Source: Babylonia areolata
Lineage: Eukaryota > Mollusca > Gastropoda > Neogastropoda > Buccinidae
Direction of reading: 5' to 3'
Assembly (NCBI RefSeq): GCF_041734735.1
Contig: NC_134876.1
Location: 26,855,752-26,919,751 of the forward strand
Length of the DNA: 64,000 nucleotides
Below the pieces are notes generated by a model. It was not told where the DNA came from. It did no database searches and worked only from the letters and a program-made list of their open reading frames with translations. Below, one piece after another: positions 1 through 13,400 of this stretch (position 1 is its first letter; every line of letters starts with the position of its first letter). The position numbers and the translations under genes were made by a program.

Positions 1-1110
1 TGAGATCCACCTATGGACTGGGCCTGTGATTCCATAATGCTGCAGTTTGTGGAGGAGTTTGTCATGGGGCAAAGTGTCAAAGGCCTTGCTGAAGTCCAAG
101 ATCACAACATCTGTTGTGTTCCTTCATCATTTGATTTGAGGTCGTGAACTGTTGTGAGAATCTGGGTCTCGCAAGAAAATCCCTTCCTGAAGCCATGATT
201 TCTGTCAGTAAGGATTTCATGCTTATCCAGATGTTCTCTGACATGGTGGCTGATGACATGCTCTAGTATGTAAGTGACACCGGGCAGCAGTTTTCAGGCC
301 TGTTTTGGTCTCCTTTCTTAAACATGCAGCTTACGTTTGCAATCAGCCAGTCCAGAGTCCAGTGAGTGGTTGTACATGCAGTTCAGGGGTGCTGTGAGGA
401 TGTCAGCACAGTTCTTCAGTACTCTGCTGGGAACTCCATCTGGGCCACTAGCTTTAGAGGAGTTTAGGTTTCGCAACAGCTTGGCTATGCCTTCCTCTCT
501 GACCATAAGGTTGTTGATTTGTGGTCGTTGGGGGCCATTCATTTGTGGTCGTTGGGGGCCATTCATTTGTGGTGGTGGGGAGCCATCACCGTTGGTGAAG
601 ACAGAGCGGAATTGCCAAAGGAGGATCTTGGCCTTAGTTGTGCTGTCGCTGACCAGGCTGGTTCCTTTCTTTTGCGGGGTCACGCTGATGTTGTCCTGTC
701 TTCTAACTTCAACATATCTCCAGTAGGTTTTGCTATTATTCTCCTTCAGTTCAGTCTCAATGATGTCGCTGATGTAGTTTTGCTCTGTTTTCCTCATGGA
801 TCTCCTATATTCTTTTTGGCAGAATTATGGCCCAGTTGTTGGTTTTCTTTGCCTTTTTGTGAAGTTTAATCTTGCGCCTCATGAGTTTCTTTATGTCTCT
901 GGTCATCCATGGGAGATCATCACTGTTGCGTCTTAGAATTGATGGGACATGTAGATATCTCTACGGCAGAAAGTATAGCCTCCTTGAATGTTTCCCACAG
1001 GTTGTTTACATGAGCTGCTCCTCCTTTCGAGGTGTTGACCTTTTCTTTGAGCTCACCGAGGTCTTTATTAATCTCATACCATTTGTTTTTTCTAATAAAA
1101 TCCTTTCCAG
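1..1110 (-). mobile_element. CR1/Jockey-type LINE fragment (endonuclease-RT linker and start of RT)
   Basis: Minus-strand reading, broken into several frames, shows a linker (YEINKDLGELKEKVNT), then SSKASGPDGVPSRVLKNC (RT start), and near the left edge SKAFDTLPHDKLLHKLQHYG, the palm motif region of a non-LTR reverse transcriptase. The element continues beyond the left edge. A short tandem duplication (NGPQRPQ-like, 525-585) lies inside. It sits in the intron downstream of exon 15. Confidence 0.85.
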
Positions 1111-1257
1111 AGATCTACAGGAGAACAAGAATGATCTAGAGCTTCCTCTTTCCAATGACAGTGTGTCATAATGAAATTTTTCATGTGAAACTGATCTCTT
1201 TCCCCATATCAGGAAAATATTGTGTATTTTATTTCTTTATCAAATGAAGACTTCTTA

Positions 1258-1318
1258 ACAGTAAGTTTCGATTTCCAGAGCACATCGACACACACACACA
1301 CACACACACACACACAGC
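1258..1318. repeat. CA microsatellite
   Basis: Perfect (CA)n run at about 1289-1315, just downstream (in transcript sense) of exon 15. Confidence 0.95.
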
Positions 1319-1349
1319 AAACCAACAGAAAGTATTGAGATGAACAAAC

Positions 1350-1448
1350 CACGGACCACAATTGATGTCGGAGGGATGTCCATGAACATGTCCTCAATGA
1401 AAGCCACTCCATAGTGAGTGATGTCAAACTTCCTGAACAGCATACGTT
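1350..1448 (-). CDS. MARF1: MARF1 exon 15: LOTUS 4 continuation, donor uncertain
   Basis: After acceptor tttacag it reads [20 protein letters not shown] then [12 protein letters not shown], aligning to vertebrate [30 protein letters not shown]. The phase (two leading bases) completes the G left by exon 14. The donor is not fixed: candidates are GTG/gtccgt (exon ending at 1357) and CGTG/gtttgt (ending at 1350). The acceptor and at least eight exon nt recur four times in the adjoining 99-bp array. Later exons fall outside the window. Confidence 0.8.
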
Positions 1449-4400
1449 CTGTAAACACATCAGTCAACACCCAGTCAGTCACACAGTCAACACTCAAACC
1501 CAGTACATAGTTATGCAATCATAACTCTGAACTAAACAACATACGTTCTGTGAACACATCAGTCAACACCCAGTCAGTCACACAGTCAACACTCAAACCC
1601 AGTACAAAGTTATACAATCATAACTCTGAACTAAACAACATACGTTCTGTGAACACATCAGTCAACACCGTCAGTCAGTCACACAGTCAACACTCAAACC
1701 CAGTACATAGTTATACAATCATAACTCATAACTAAACAACATACATTCTGTGGACAAATCAGTCAACACCCAGTCAGTCACACAGTCAAAACTCAAACCC
1801 AGTACATAGTTATACAATCATAACTCATAACTAAACAACATATGCTCTGGACAAATCAGTCAACACCCAATCAGTCACACAGTAAACACTCAAACCCAGT
1901 ACATAGTTATACAATCATAACTCATAACTAAAGCATATTTTACACTTCATGCATTCAACTGATCTCACATTTCAACAGGGCAGAGTAACAAACCAACATT
2001 CTGAAAACAAAACAAAAAATGATGTGGCAATACCTTTAGCTTTGCTTTGGCATTTTTCGCATTAATTTGTTCCGGAAAAAACAATGACAGAAATTACAAG
2101 ACATAAATAACCTAAGTTTGTTACAGCATTAAGTTGCAACATACTTTAGTTCATAACAGTATCACAGTGTCACACTGTCAGTCCAGATTGTTAGTTTGTC
2201 ACATATACTTGCTTTTATAATTTGAAACATTTCAACCCGCTTCCCACTATTTTGCTTTATGTGTCCCCCATTACATCACTCCTTTATTGTGATGTCTGTT
2301 ACCTCGTTGTCTGTTACCTCTTACCTCACTCCTTTATTATATGTTACCTCTTTGTTACCTCTTACCTCACTCCTTTATTATATCTGTTACCTCTTACTTC
2401 ACTCCTTTATTATATGTTACCTCTTTGTTACCTCTTACCTTACTCCTTTATTATATCTGTTACCTCTTACCTCACACCATTGTGCTGCCTGTTACCCCTT
2501 ACCTCACACCTTTATTGTGCTGTGTGTTACCCCTTACCTCACACCTTTGTTGTGCTGTACATGTGTTACCCCTTACCTCACACCTTTGTTGTGCTGTACA
2601 TGTGTTACCCCTTACCTCACACCTTTGTTGTGCTGTACATGTTACCCCTTACCTCACACCTTTATTGTGCTGTCGTTACCCCTTACCTCACACCTTTATT
2701 GTGCTGTGTGTTACCCCTTACCTCACACCTTTGTTGTGCTGTACATGTGTTACCCCTTACCTCACACCTTTGTTGTGCTGTACATGTGTTACCCCTTACC
2801 TCACACCTGTAGTGTGCTGTCTGTTACCCCTTACCTCACACCTTCTGTTACCCCTTACCTCACATCTATATTATGCTGTCTGTTACCTCTTACCTCACAC
2901 CTTTAGTGTGCTGCCTGTTACCCCTTACCTCACACCTTATTTGTGCTGTACATGTGTTACCCCTTACCTCACACCTTTATTGTGCTGTACATGTGTTACC
3001 CCTTACCTCACACCTTTAGTGTGCTGTCTGTTACCCCTTACCTCACACCTTTAGTGTGCTGTACATGTTACCCCTTACCTCACACCTTTATTGTGCTGTA
3101 CATGTGTTACCCCTTACCTCACACCTTTAGTGTGCTGTACATGTGTTACCCCTTACCTCACACCTTTAGTGTGCTGTACATGTGTTACCCCTTACCTCAC
3201 ACCTGTAGTGTGCTGTCTGTTACCCCTTACCTCACACCTTTATTGTGCTGTCTGTTACCCCTTACCTCACACCTCTATTGTGCTGTCTGTTACCCCTTAC
3301 CTCACACCTTTAGTGTGCTGTCTGTTACCCCTTACCTCACACCTGTAGTGTGCTGTCTGTTACCCCTTACCTCACACCTTTAGTGTGCTGTACATGTGTT
3401 ACCCCTTACCTCACACCTTTAGTGTGCTGTACATGTGCTACCCCTTACCTCACACCTTTAGTGTGCTGTCTGTTACCCCTTACCTCACACCTTTATTGTG
3501 CTGTCTGTTACCCCTTACCTCACACCTCTATTGTGCTGTCTGTTACCCCTTACCTCACACCTTTAGTGTGCTGTACATGTGTTACCCCTTACCTCACACC
3601 TTTAGTGTGCTGTCTGTTACCCCTTACCTCACACCTTTAGTGTGCTGTACATGTGTTACCCCTTACCTCACACCTTTATTATGCTGTACATGTGTTACCC
3701 CTTACCTCACACCTGTAGTGTGCTGTCTGTTACCCCTTACCTCACACCTTTAGTGTGCTGTCTGTTACCCCTTACCTCACACCTTTAGTGTGCTGTACAT
3801 GTGTTACCCCTTACCTCACACCTTTAGTGTGCTGTCTGTTACCCTTTACCTCACACCTTTAGTGTGCTGTACACAGGTTCCCTTACCAAAAGCAGTCGGC
3901 AAATCAGAGACCAGCATCTGTTTGCCAGGCTGACTCTTCAGCACTTTGACAACATCGGTGATGAAGCGTTTCACTTGGGCCCGGTGACTCAGTGTTAGTA
4001 CCTTACGATCACCTGTCCCCAGCACCTGGATATAGCATGCCACACATTACATCATAAAGCCTTGAAAGGTATCATTATCTGATTATTATCATCATTATCA
4101 CCTGTCCCCAGCACCTGTATACAGCATGCCACACCTTACATCATAAAGCCTTGAAAGGTATCATTATCTGATTATTATCATCATTATCACCTGTCCCCAG
4201 CACCTGTATACAGCATGCCACACCTTACACCATAATGTCTCTAAAGGCATCATTATCTGATTATTATCATTATGACCTGTCCCCAGTACCTGTATACAGC
4301 ATGCCACACCTTACATCATAATGTCTCTAAAGGTATCATTATCTGATTATCATTATAACCTGTCCCAAGTACCTGTATGCAGCATGCCACAACTTACATC

Positions 4401-7400
4401 ATAATGTCTCTAAAGGTATCATTATCTGATAACTATCATCATCATCACCTGTCCATAGTACCTGTATACAGCATGCCACACGTTACATCATGCTGTCTCT
4501 AAATGTAATAGAATCTGATTATTATGATCATCGCCACATGTCCCTAGTACCTGTATACAGCATGCCACACCTTACATCATAATGTCTCTTTTTGTAACAG
4601 AATCTGATTATTATCATCATTATCACCTGTCACCAGTACCTGTATAAAGCATGCCACAAGTAACGTCAAGAAGCCCAAAAAGATAATAGAATCAGAAACT
4701 GAAACGAAACCTGAAAAAGACAATGTGGCATATTCATGCATGACCATTTTGTCAATTTTTCCCCAGAGGATAATAGAAATAACCTGAACACAATCATAAT
4801 TATACATGACACACAAAAACACAATGAAACCACCACCACCACACAACTCCCTCCCAAACCAACGCTTCACTGCCACCACCTAACTTCATGTCCCCCACCC
4901 CCTCCCACACACCTGTAGAACATGAGGCAAGGCATCAAATAGCTCAGCCAGCTTGGTGTAGCCATAGTCGGCCACGCGACACTGGCGGCCAAAGTGGTGG
5001 TGGTAGGCAGGGATGAACTTGGAGGCTGGGATTGAACAGGTGCGCGACTGACGCAACAAATCACTGATCTCACGGCTCAGCAGCGCCATCTGCTGGGATA
5101 ACATTGGACTGGTCCTGCCACAGATGGCCTCTGCACACAGACCATTGACACAAACCTGTCAACAGAACAGTCCCTCACACAAAGACCACTGACACAAACC
5201 TGTCAACAAAACAGTCCATCACACACAACACAAACATGTCAACAAACAGTCCATCACACACAACACAAACCTATCAACAAACAGTCCATCACACACAACA
5301 CAATCCTGTCAACAAAACAGTCCCTCACACACAACACAACACAAACCTGTCAACTAAACAGTCCCTCACACACAACACAACACAAACCTGTCAACAAAAC
5401 AGTCCCTCACACACAACACAAACCTGTCAACTAAACAGTCCCTCACACACAACACAAACCTGTCAACAAAACAGTCCCTCACACACAACACAAACCTGTC
5501 AACTAAACAGTCCCTCACACACAACACAAACCTGTCAACTAAACAGTCCCTCACACACAACACAAAACTATCAACTAAACAGTCCCTCGCACACAACACA
5601 AACCTGTCAACAAAACAGTCCCTCACACACAACACAACACAAACCTGTCAACTAAACAGTCCCTCACACACAACACAACACAAACCTGTCAACAAAACAG
5701 TCCCTCACACACAACACAACACAAACCTGTCAACAAAACAGTCCCTCACACACAACACAACACAAACCTGTCAACTAAACAGTCCCTCACACACAACACA
5801 ACACAAACCTGTCAACAAAACAGTCCCTCACACACAACACAAACCTATCAACAAAACAGTCCCTCACACACAACACAAACCTGTCAACAAAACAGTCCCT
5901 CACACACAACACAACACAAACCTGTCAACTAAACAGTCCCTGCACATTAAAGATCCCCAAATCCATATCAGTGTTCAGCGCATTATGGAAACAAGAACAT
6001 ACTCAAGCAAGCACACCCCTGAAAATGGATTATGGTTGCCTACCAAGTGGGGTAAAAATGGTCATGAATGCACAGAGAAGCCCATTGGTATATGGAGTGA
6101 ATGTGGAATTTGCAGCCTTTGAATGCAGAAGACACTCAACCAAACGTGGCTGCATTTCATATAACAATGATTACTGTTTGTTGTTTCTACGTTTTTGTTT
6201 TTTTGTTGTTTTTTACAAAAAGCAATGCATACTTTCAATTGCTGTTAAGTCTGGAATAATTTGAACTAAGCTATGAGTTTAACCTATACATATTTTACTG
6301 GAACAATCTAAACCTTCTGCATACTTGTAGTTCCTGAGAAGACAGCCAGCCAGCCATGCACAATACACCACACACACTGACACAGCCAGCCAGCCAGCCA
6401 TGCACAATACACCACACACACTGACACAGCCAGCCAGCCAGCCATGCACAATACACCACACACACTGACACAGCCAGCCAGCCAGCCATGCACAATACAC
6501 CACACACACTGACACAGCCAGCCAGCCAGCCATGCACAATACACCACACACACTGACACAGCCAGCCAGCCATGCACAATACACCACACACACTGACACA
6601 GCCAGCCAGCCAGCCATGCACAATACACCACACACACTGACACAGCCAGCCAGCCAGCCATGCACAATACACCACACACACTGACACAGCCAGCCAGCCA
6701 GCCATGCACAATACACCACACACACTGACAGACTATGGTGATCACATGATGTGTACACACAAAAACACACACACACACACAAGAGTCAAAAGGACAACAC
6801 AGTTAAAGGAATGAACAATCAAGAAATCCACTTGGACAAAAAAGGGATAATGAAAACAACAAAGGAAAAACGAGAAAGAAAAAAAAACACAAAAGAAAAA
6901 AAAACACCACACAAGACAAAAAAAAAAAGACAAGACGAGACAACATGATGAAGGCAAGACAAAAAGACAGAACATGACAAGTCAAGACAACAAGACATGA
7001 TGAAGACAAGACAAAAAGACATGATGAAGACATTACAAGATGACATGATGAAGACAAGACAAAAAGACAAAACATGCCAAGACAAAAAGACATGAAGACA
7101 AGTCAAGACAACAAGACATGATGAAGACAAGACAAAAAGACATGATGAAGACAAGACAAGACAACAAGGCATGATGAAGACAAGACAAAAAGACAAGACA
7201 AAAGACAAAAAGACATGATGAAGGCAAGACAAGACAAGATAAAAAGACATGGTGAAGACAAGACAAAAAGACAAGACAAGACAAAAAGACATGATGGAGG
7301 CAAGACAAGACAAAAAGACATGATGGAGGCAAGACAAGACAAAAAGACATGATGAGATGACAAGACAAAAAACGACAAGACAAGACAAAAGACTTGATGA

Positions 7401-10400
7401 GATGACAAGACAAAATGGCATGATGAGACAAGACAGGACAGGACAGGACATGACAGCAGCTGTTCACCTGCCCCAGGTGCCTCCTTGTTTTCCTGGAAGT
7501 GGACCAGCTTGATTCCTTTCTTGGACACGACGATCTCCACACCCGGCACACAGGAGATGAGGTGTTCCATGGGCACTCCGTTCTCCTCCGCCACCGGTAT
7601 CACGCCAAACACCGCGCCGTAACACGTGGGGAAACTGCCACACACAACTACCACGTATTGAACTACCACCGGTATCACACCAACATCACACTGAAACACG
7701 TGGGGAACTGCCACACACAACCCCAACACCACATATTGAACCGCCACTGGTATCACGCCAGACACTGTACCGTAACACATGGGGAAACTGCCACAAACAA
7801 CCACCACACCACACACTGAACCACCACTGGTATTACACCAGACACTGTACAGTAACACGTGTGATAACTACCACGCACAACCACCACACAGTGAACCACC
7901 ACTGATGTCATGCCAAACAGCGCACCGTAACACGAGGGGAAACTGCCACACACAACCCCCACACCACACACACACATCCCACCAACCAGGTCAACAGGTC
8001 AGTTGCAATGGGAACATACCATCAAGAGCTCAGTCACAACAGGGTCATGCCCTCATGAGGTCAGTCACAACAGGGTCAAGCCCCTCATGAGGTCAGTCAC
8101 AACAGGGTCATGCCCTCATGAGGTCAGTCACAACAGGGTCATGCCCCTCATCAGGTCAGTCACAACAGGGTCATGCCCTCATGTCAGTCACAACACGGTC
8201 AAGCCCCTCATCAGGTCAGTCACAACAGGGTCATGCCCTAATCAGGTCAGTCACAACAGGGTCATGCCCCTCATAAGGTCAGTCACTTGGGGTCATGAGG
8301 TCAGTCAGATGGGGTCAATCACTTGGAGTCATGAGGTCAGTCAGATGGGGTCAGCCACAACAGGATCATAAGGTCAGTCACATGGGGTCGTGAGTCCTGG
8401 TCAGTTCAGGGAACAGGGAAGACAGGACAGTCCTGGTCAGTTCAGGGGACAGGGAAGACAGGACAGTCCTGGTCAGTTCAGGGGACAGGGAAGACAGGAC
8501 AGTCCTGGTCAGTTCAGAGGACAGGTTAGACAGGACAACAGTCCTGGTCAGTTCAGGGAAGACAGGACAACAGTCCTGGTCAGTTCTGGGGACAGGGAAG
8601 ACAGGACAACAGTCCTGGTCAGTTTAGGGGACAGGGAAGACAGGACAGTATCCTGACCCAACCAACCATTTGTGTCTGACCCTTTGGGGAAAAAGCAGCT
8701 TTCACCTTTATGTGATGCCATGACAGAATCATTCGGCCATCGAGACCTTTAGTGTGTGTTCATCAGTGATCAGGGTTCCAGTCCCCCATTTTGGTATGGT
8801 GTTTTGTGCTTGAACTGCATGTTTGGTGTGTATCTGTTATGCATGTGTGGGTGTATGTGTGAACGTGTGTCTTCATGTTTTACATTTATTTGCTTATTTA
8901 TCATCATTGTTGTCCTATTTATTTATTTATTATTATTATTATGATTATTATTACTACTACCTTTTTTATATTATAATTATTATTTATTTATTTATTTATT
9001 TAGTTATTCATTTATGTACGCTTATCTATTATTTATTCACTTTTTTTTCTTTCTTTTTTTTTTCTCAAGGCCTGACTAAGCGCGTTGGGTTACGCTGCTG
9101 GCCAGGCATCTGCTTGGCAGATGTGGTGTAGCGTATGTGGATTTGTTCGAACGCAGTGACGCCTCCTTGAGCTACTGAAACTGAAAACTGTGCTTGGGAA
9201 AGACATTTCAATTTCCTTCACTCCACTCAAGTGTGAATGGATATTATACTGGTTGGGGACGGTTAGTATGGTGGAACGAGAGGATGAAGCCCTGTCTTAC
9301 TATGCCGAGCCCTAGCTGAGTGTTGTTGCTGGTCATTGTTTGGACTCAAAGACGACAACTTCAGATGGAGGATCTGTGACTGTGGGTCCAGAGGTGAGGC
9401 CAGTTCTGGCGTGGAAAGCTCGCTAGCATGCATGTATGACATGTGGGTCTGTGCTGTAGTGGAAGTGGAGGTAGTTAGTGTCCTTGCCTGTCCCAGCCTC
9501 TGCGATGCACTGCAGATAGTAAACACAGTAGGTATCAATTCACGGGACTTTTCAATTTTGACGTTTTATGCATGCATTTCAGTTCACAAGTTTACTTTCG
9601 TTTGTGTGATGGTTGTGTGTGCCACTTTCTATAGTTGTGGTGCAGTATTTGGGGTGATAATAGCAGTTCCATATGTTGAGTGATAGTTGTGTAATGTATG
9701 TGTGTGGTGTGGTGGTTGTGTGCATGGTGAGATGGTTTGTGTGGTGTGGTGGTATAAGTGTGGTGTGATGATTGTGTGTGTGGTATGATGGTTGTGTGTG
9801 TATGGTGTGATGGCTGTGTGTGATGGTTGTGTGTGTGGTGTGATGGTTGTGTGTATGGTGTGATGGTTGTGTGTGTGGTGTGATGGTTGTGTGTATGGTG
9901 TGATGGTTGTGTGTGTGGTGTGAGGGTTAAGTGTATGGTGTGAGGGTTATGTGTGTGGTATGAGGGTTATGTGTGTGGTGTGAGGGTAATGTATGTGGTG
10001 TGTGGTGTGAGGGTTATGTGTGTGGTGTGAGGGTTGTGTGTGTGGTGAGATGGTTTGTGTGTGATGGTTGTGTGTGTGGTGTGATGGTTGTGTGTATGGT
10101 GTGAGAGTTGTGTGTGTGGTGTGAGGGTTGAGTGTATGGTGTGAGGGTTATGTGTGTGGTGTGTGGTGTGAGGGTTGTGTGTGTGGTGTGTGGTGTGAGT
10201 GTTATGTGTGTGGTGTGAGTGTTATGTGTGTGGTGCGAGGGTTATGGTGTGAGGGTTGTGTGGTGTATGTGGTGTGAGGGTTATGTGTGTGGTGTGAGGG
10301 TTGTGTGTGGTGTGACGGTTGTGTGTGTGGTGTGTGGTGTGAGGATTGTGTGTGTGAAGTGTGGTGTGAGGGTTGTGTGTGTGGTGTGTGTGGTGTGAGG

Positions 10401-13400
10401 GCTATGTGTGTGGTGTGTGGTGTGAGGGTTGTATGTGTGTGGTGTGAGGGTTGTGTGTGTGGTGTGTGGTGTGAGGATTGTGTGTGTGGTGTGAGGGTTG
10501 TGTGTGGTGTGTGGTGTGAGGGTTATGTGTGTGGTGTGAGGGTTGTGTGTGTGGTGTGAGGGATATGTGTGTGGTGTGTGGTGTGAGGGTTATGTGTGTG
10601 GTGTGAGGGTTGTGTATGTGGTGTGTGGTGTGAGGGTTGTGTGTGTGGTGTGAGGGTTGTGTGTGGTGTGAGGGTTATGTGTGTGGTGTGAGGGTTATGT
10701 GTGTGGTGTGTGGTGTGAGGGTTGTGTGTGTGGTGTGAGGGTTGTGTGTGGTGTGAGTGATATGTGTGTGGTGCGAGGGTTGTGTGTGTGGTGTGTGGTG
10801 TGAGAGTTATGTGTGGTGTGAGGGTTGTGTGTGGTGTGAGGGATACGTGTGTGGTGTGAGGGTTATGTATGTGGTGTGAGGATTGTGTGTGGTGTGAGCG
10901 TTATGTGTGTTGTGAGGGTTATGTGTGTGGTGTGAGGGTTGTGTTTGGTGTGAGGGTTATGTATGTGGTGTGAGGGTTGTGTGTGGTGTGAGGGATACGT
11001 GTGTGGTGTGAGGGTTATGTGTGATGTGAGGGTTGTGTGTGGTGTGAGGGATACACTGTGGTGTGAGGGTTATGTGTGTGGTGTGAGGGTTATGTGTGTG
11101 GTGTGAGGGATATGTGTGTGGTGTGAGGGATATGCGTGTGGTGTGAGGGATATGCGTGTGGTGTGACAGTTGTGTATGTGGTGTGAGGGTTGTGTGTGGT
11201 GTGGTTATATGTGTGGTGTGAGTGATACATTGTGGTTTGTGGTGTGAGGGATACGTGTGTGGTGTGAGGGATACGTGTGTGGTGTGAGGGATATGTGTGG
11301 TGTGAGGGATATGTGTGTGGTGTGAGGGATATGTGTGTGGTGTGTGGTGTGAGGGATATGTGTGTGGTGTGAGGGTTATGTGTGTGGTGTGAGGGTTATG
11401 CGTGTTGTGACAGTTGTGTATGTGGTGTGAGGGTTGTGTGTGGTGTGATGGTTATGTGTGTGATGTGATGGGTATGTGTGTGGTGTGATGGTTGTGTTTG
11501 ACTGACCTCATGAGGGGCATGACCCCGTTGTGACTCAGCAGGAGGGAGTGGACGTGGGCGGCGAAGTGTTTTCTCTGCAGTCTCACGCTGGGCAGCATTC
11601 CGATGCTCAGGGCCTCAGCATACTGCGGGCTGCCCTCGGGGCAGTGGAACAGGCACACCGGCTGGTCCATCGCCTCCTCCTGATCCACGCATATGTTCAA
11701 TGTTGACAGGATGAGAACTCCCAATCAATGGAACAAAACTAAGATTTCAAGAAATTAATATACACAAAACATTTTAAAAAAGAAAGAGAGAGAAAAGAAT
11801 GTTCGTCTGCGTATTTTATTGGTGGAAATGGAGCTAAAAACATTTGCATACATATCAGATACAACACGTGCAATTACGTTGTTTTCCTCCACTACCATGT
11901 TCTAAACATGAACACTAAACATAAACACACACATACACCATCCCTTTCACAAACACTATCATAAAATATTACAACACAAAAGCTAACTTAAGTGTAAACA
12001 ATATTTCAGTTTAACTTGTGAAGCTTTCATCTGGAGAGTGTTTCAGAGTAAATTAAAACCCAAAAATGAAAATTTCAAGCTAAAATAATACTGCTGACAT
12101 TGTGTGAAAAATCAAACAAAATTCTATCCACCTCTTCTGCACCAAATGTTCTCCACGCGACCAGCTGGACTGTTGATAATACAATTACCTATTAAGGGAA
12201 GATACGTCTGTCCTCAGAAATGAAAGGCTTTAAAACAAAAAAATACACAAGAACCAAAACCATGGTGTAACAGAGTAGGGAATGGCCTTCAATAAAGAAG
12301 GCTGACTATGCACACACCTGGAAGGGGGTGGTAAGAGAGCAGGGAATGGCCTTCAATAAAGAAGGCTGACTATGCACACACCTGGAACGGGGTGGTAAGA
12401 GAGCAGGGAATGGCCTTCAATAAAGAAGGCCGACTATGCACACACCTGGAAGGGGGTGGTAAGAGCAGGGAATGACCTTCAATAAAGAAGGCTGACTATG
12501 CACACACCTGGAAGGGGGTGGTAAGAGAGCAGGGAATGGCCTTCAATAAAGAAGGCTGACTATGCACACACCTGGAAGGGGGTGGTAAGAGAGCAGGGAA
12601 TGGCCTTCAATAAAGAAGGCTGACTATGCACACACCTGGAAGGGGGTGGTAAGAGAGCAGGGAATGGCCTTCAATAAAGAAGGCTGACTATGCACACACC
12701 TGGAACGGGGTGGTAAGAGAGCAGGGAATGGCCTTCAATAAAGAAGGCTGACTATGCACACACCTGGAAGGGGGTGGTAAGAGAGAGTGGCCTTCAATAA
12801 AGAAAGCTGACTATGCACACACCTGGAAGGGGGTGGTAAGAGAGCAGGGAATGACCTTCAATAAAGAAGGTTGACTATGCACACACCTGGAACGGGGTGG
12901 TAAGAGAGAGTGGCCTTCAATAAAGAAAGCTGACTATGCACACACCTGGAAGGGGGTGGTAAGATCAGGGAATGGCCTTCAATAAAGAAGGCTGACTATG
13001 CACACACCTGGAAGGGGGTGGTAAGAGCAGGGAATGACCTTCAATAAAGAAGGCTGACTATGCACACACCTGGAAGGGGGTGGTAAGAGAGCAGGGAATG
13101 ACCTTCAATAAAGAAGGCTGACTATGCACACACCTGGAATGGGGTGGTAAGAGAGCAGGGAATGGCCTTCAATAAAGGCGGCTGACTATGCACACACCTG
13201 GAAGGGGGTGGGGGGGGTAAGAGAGCAGAGAATGGCCTTCAATAAAGAAGGCCGACTATGCACACACCTGAAAGGGGTCATCAAAGTCCTCAGGGGTGGG
13301 GGAGGGGGTGGGGCAGACTCCTCTGGCCAGTCGGACCATGCGCCCTGCCCCCCCTCGGTCCATGATGTCCACCACATCCTTCATCTTATACAGGTCAGAC

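Noticed and set aside
2222-3753. Long plus-strand open frames in all registers (up to 237 aa)
   Set aside because: They are the 35/39-bp minisatellite read in different frames; the sequence has no stop in the unit and no protein-like complexity.
5236-5655. Open frame of Thr/Gln/Ser repeats
   Set aside because: Produced by the 36-40-bp array beside exon 13.
6279-6782. Three overlapping minus-strand frames of about 150 aa
   Set aside because: 44-bp array lacking stops; also runs through a CA tract.
9690-11500. Interstitial telomere repeat
   Set aside because: gagggttatg resembles but is not TTAGGG, and units are irregular.
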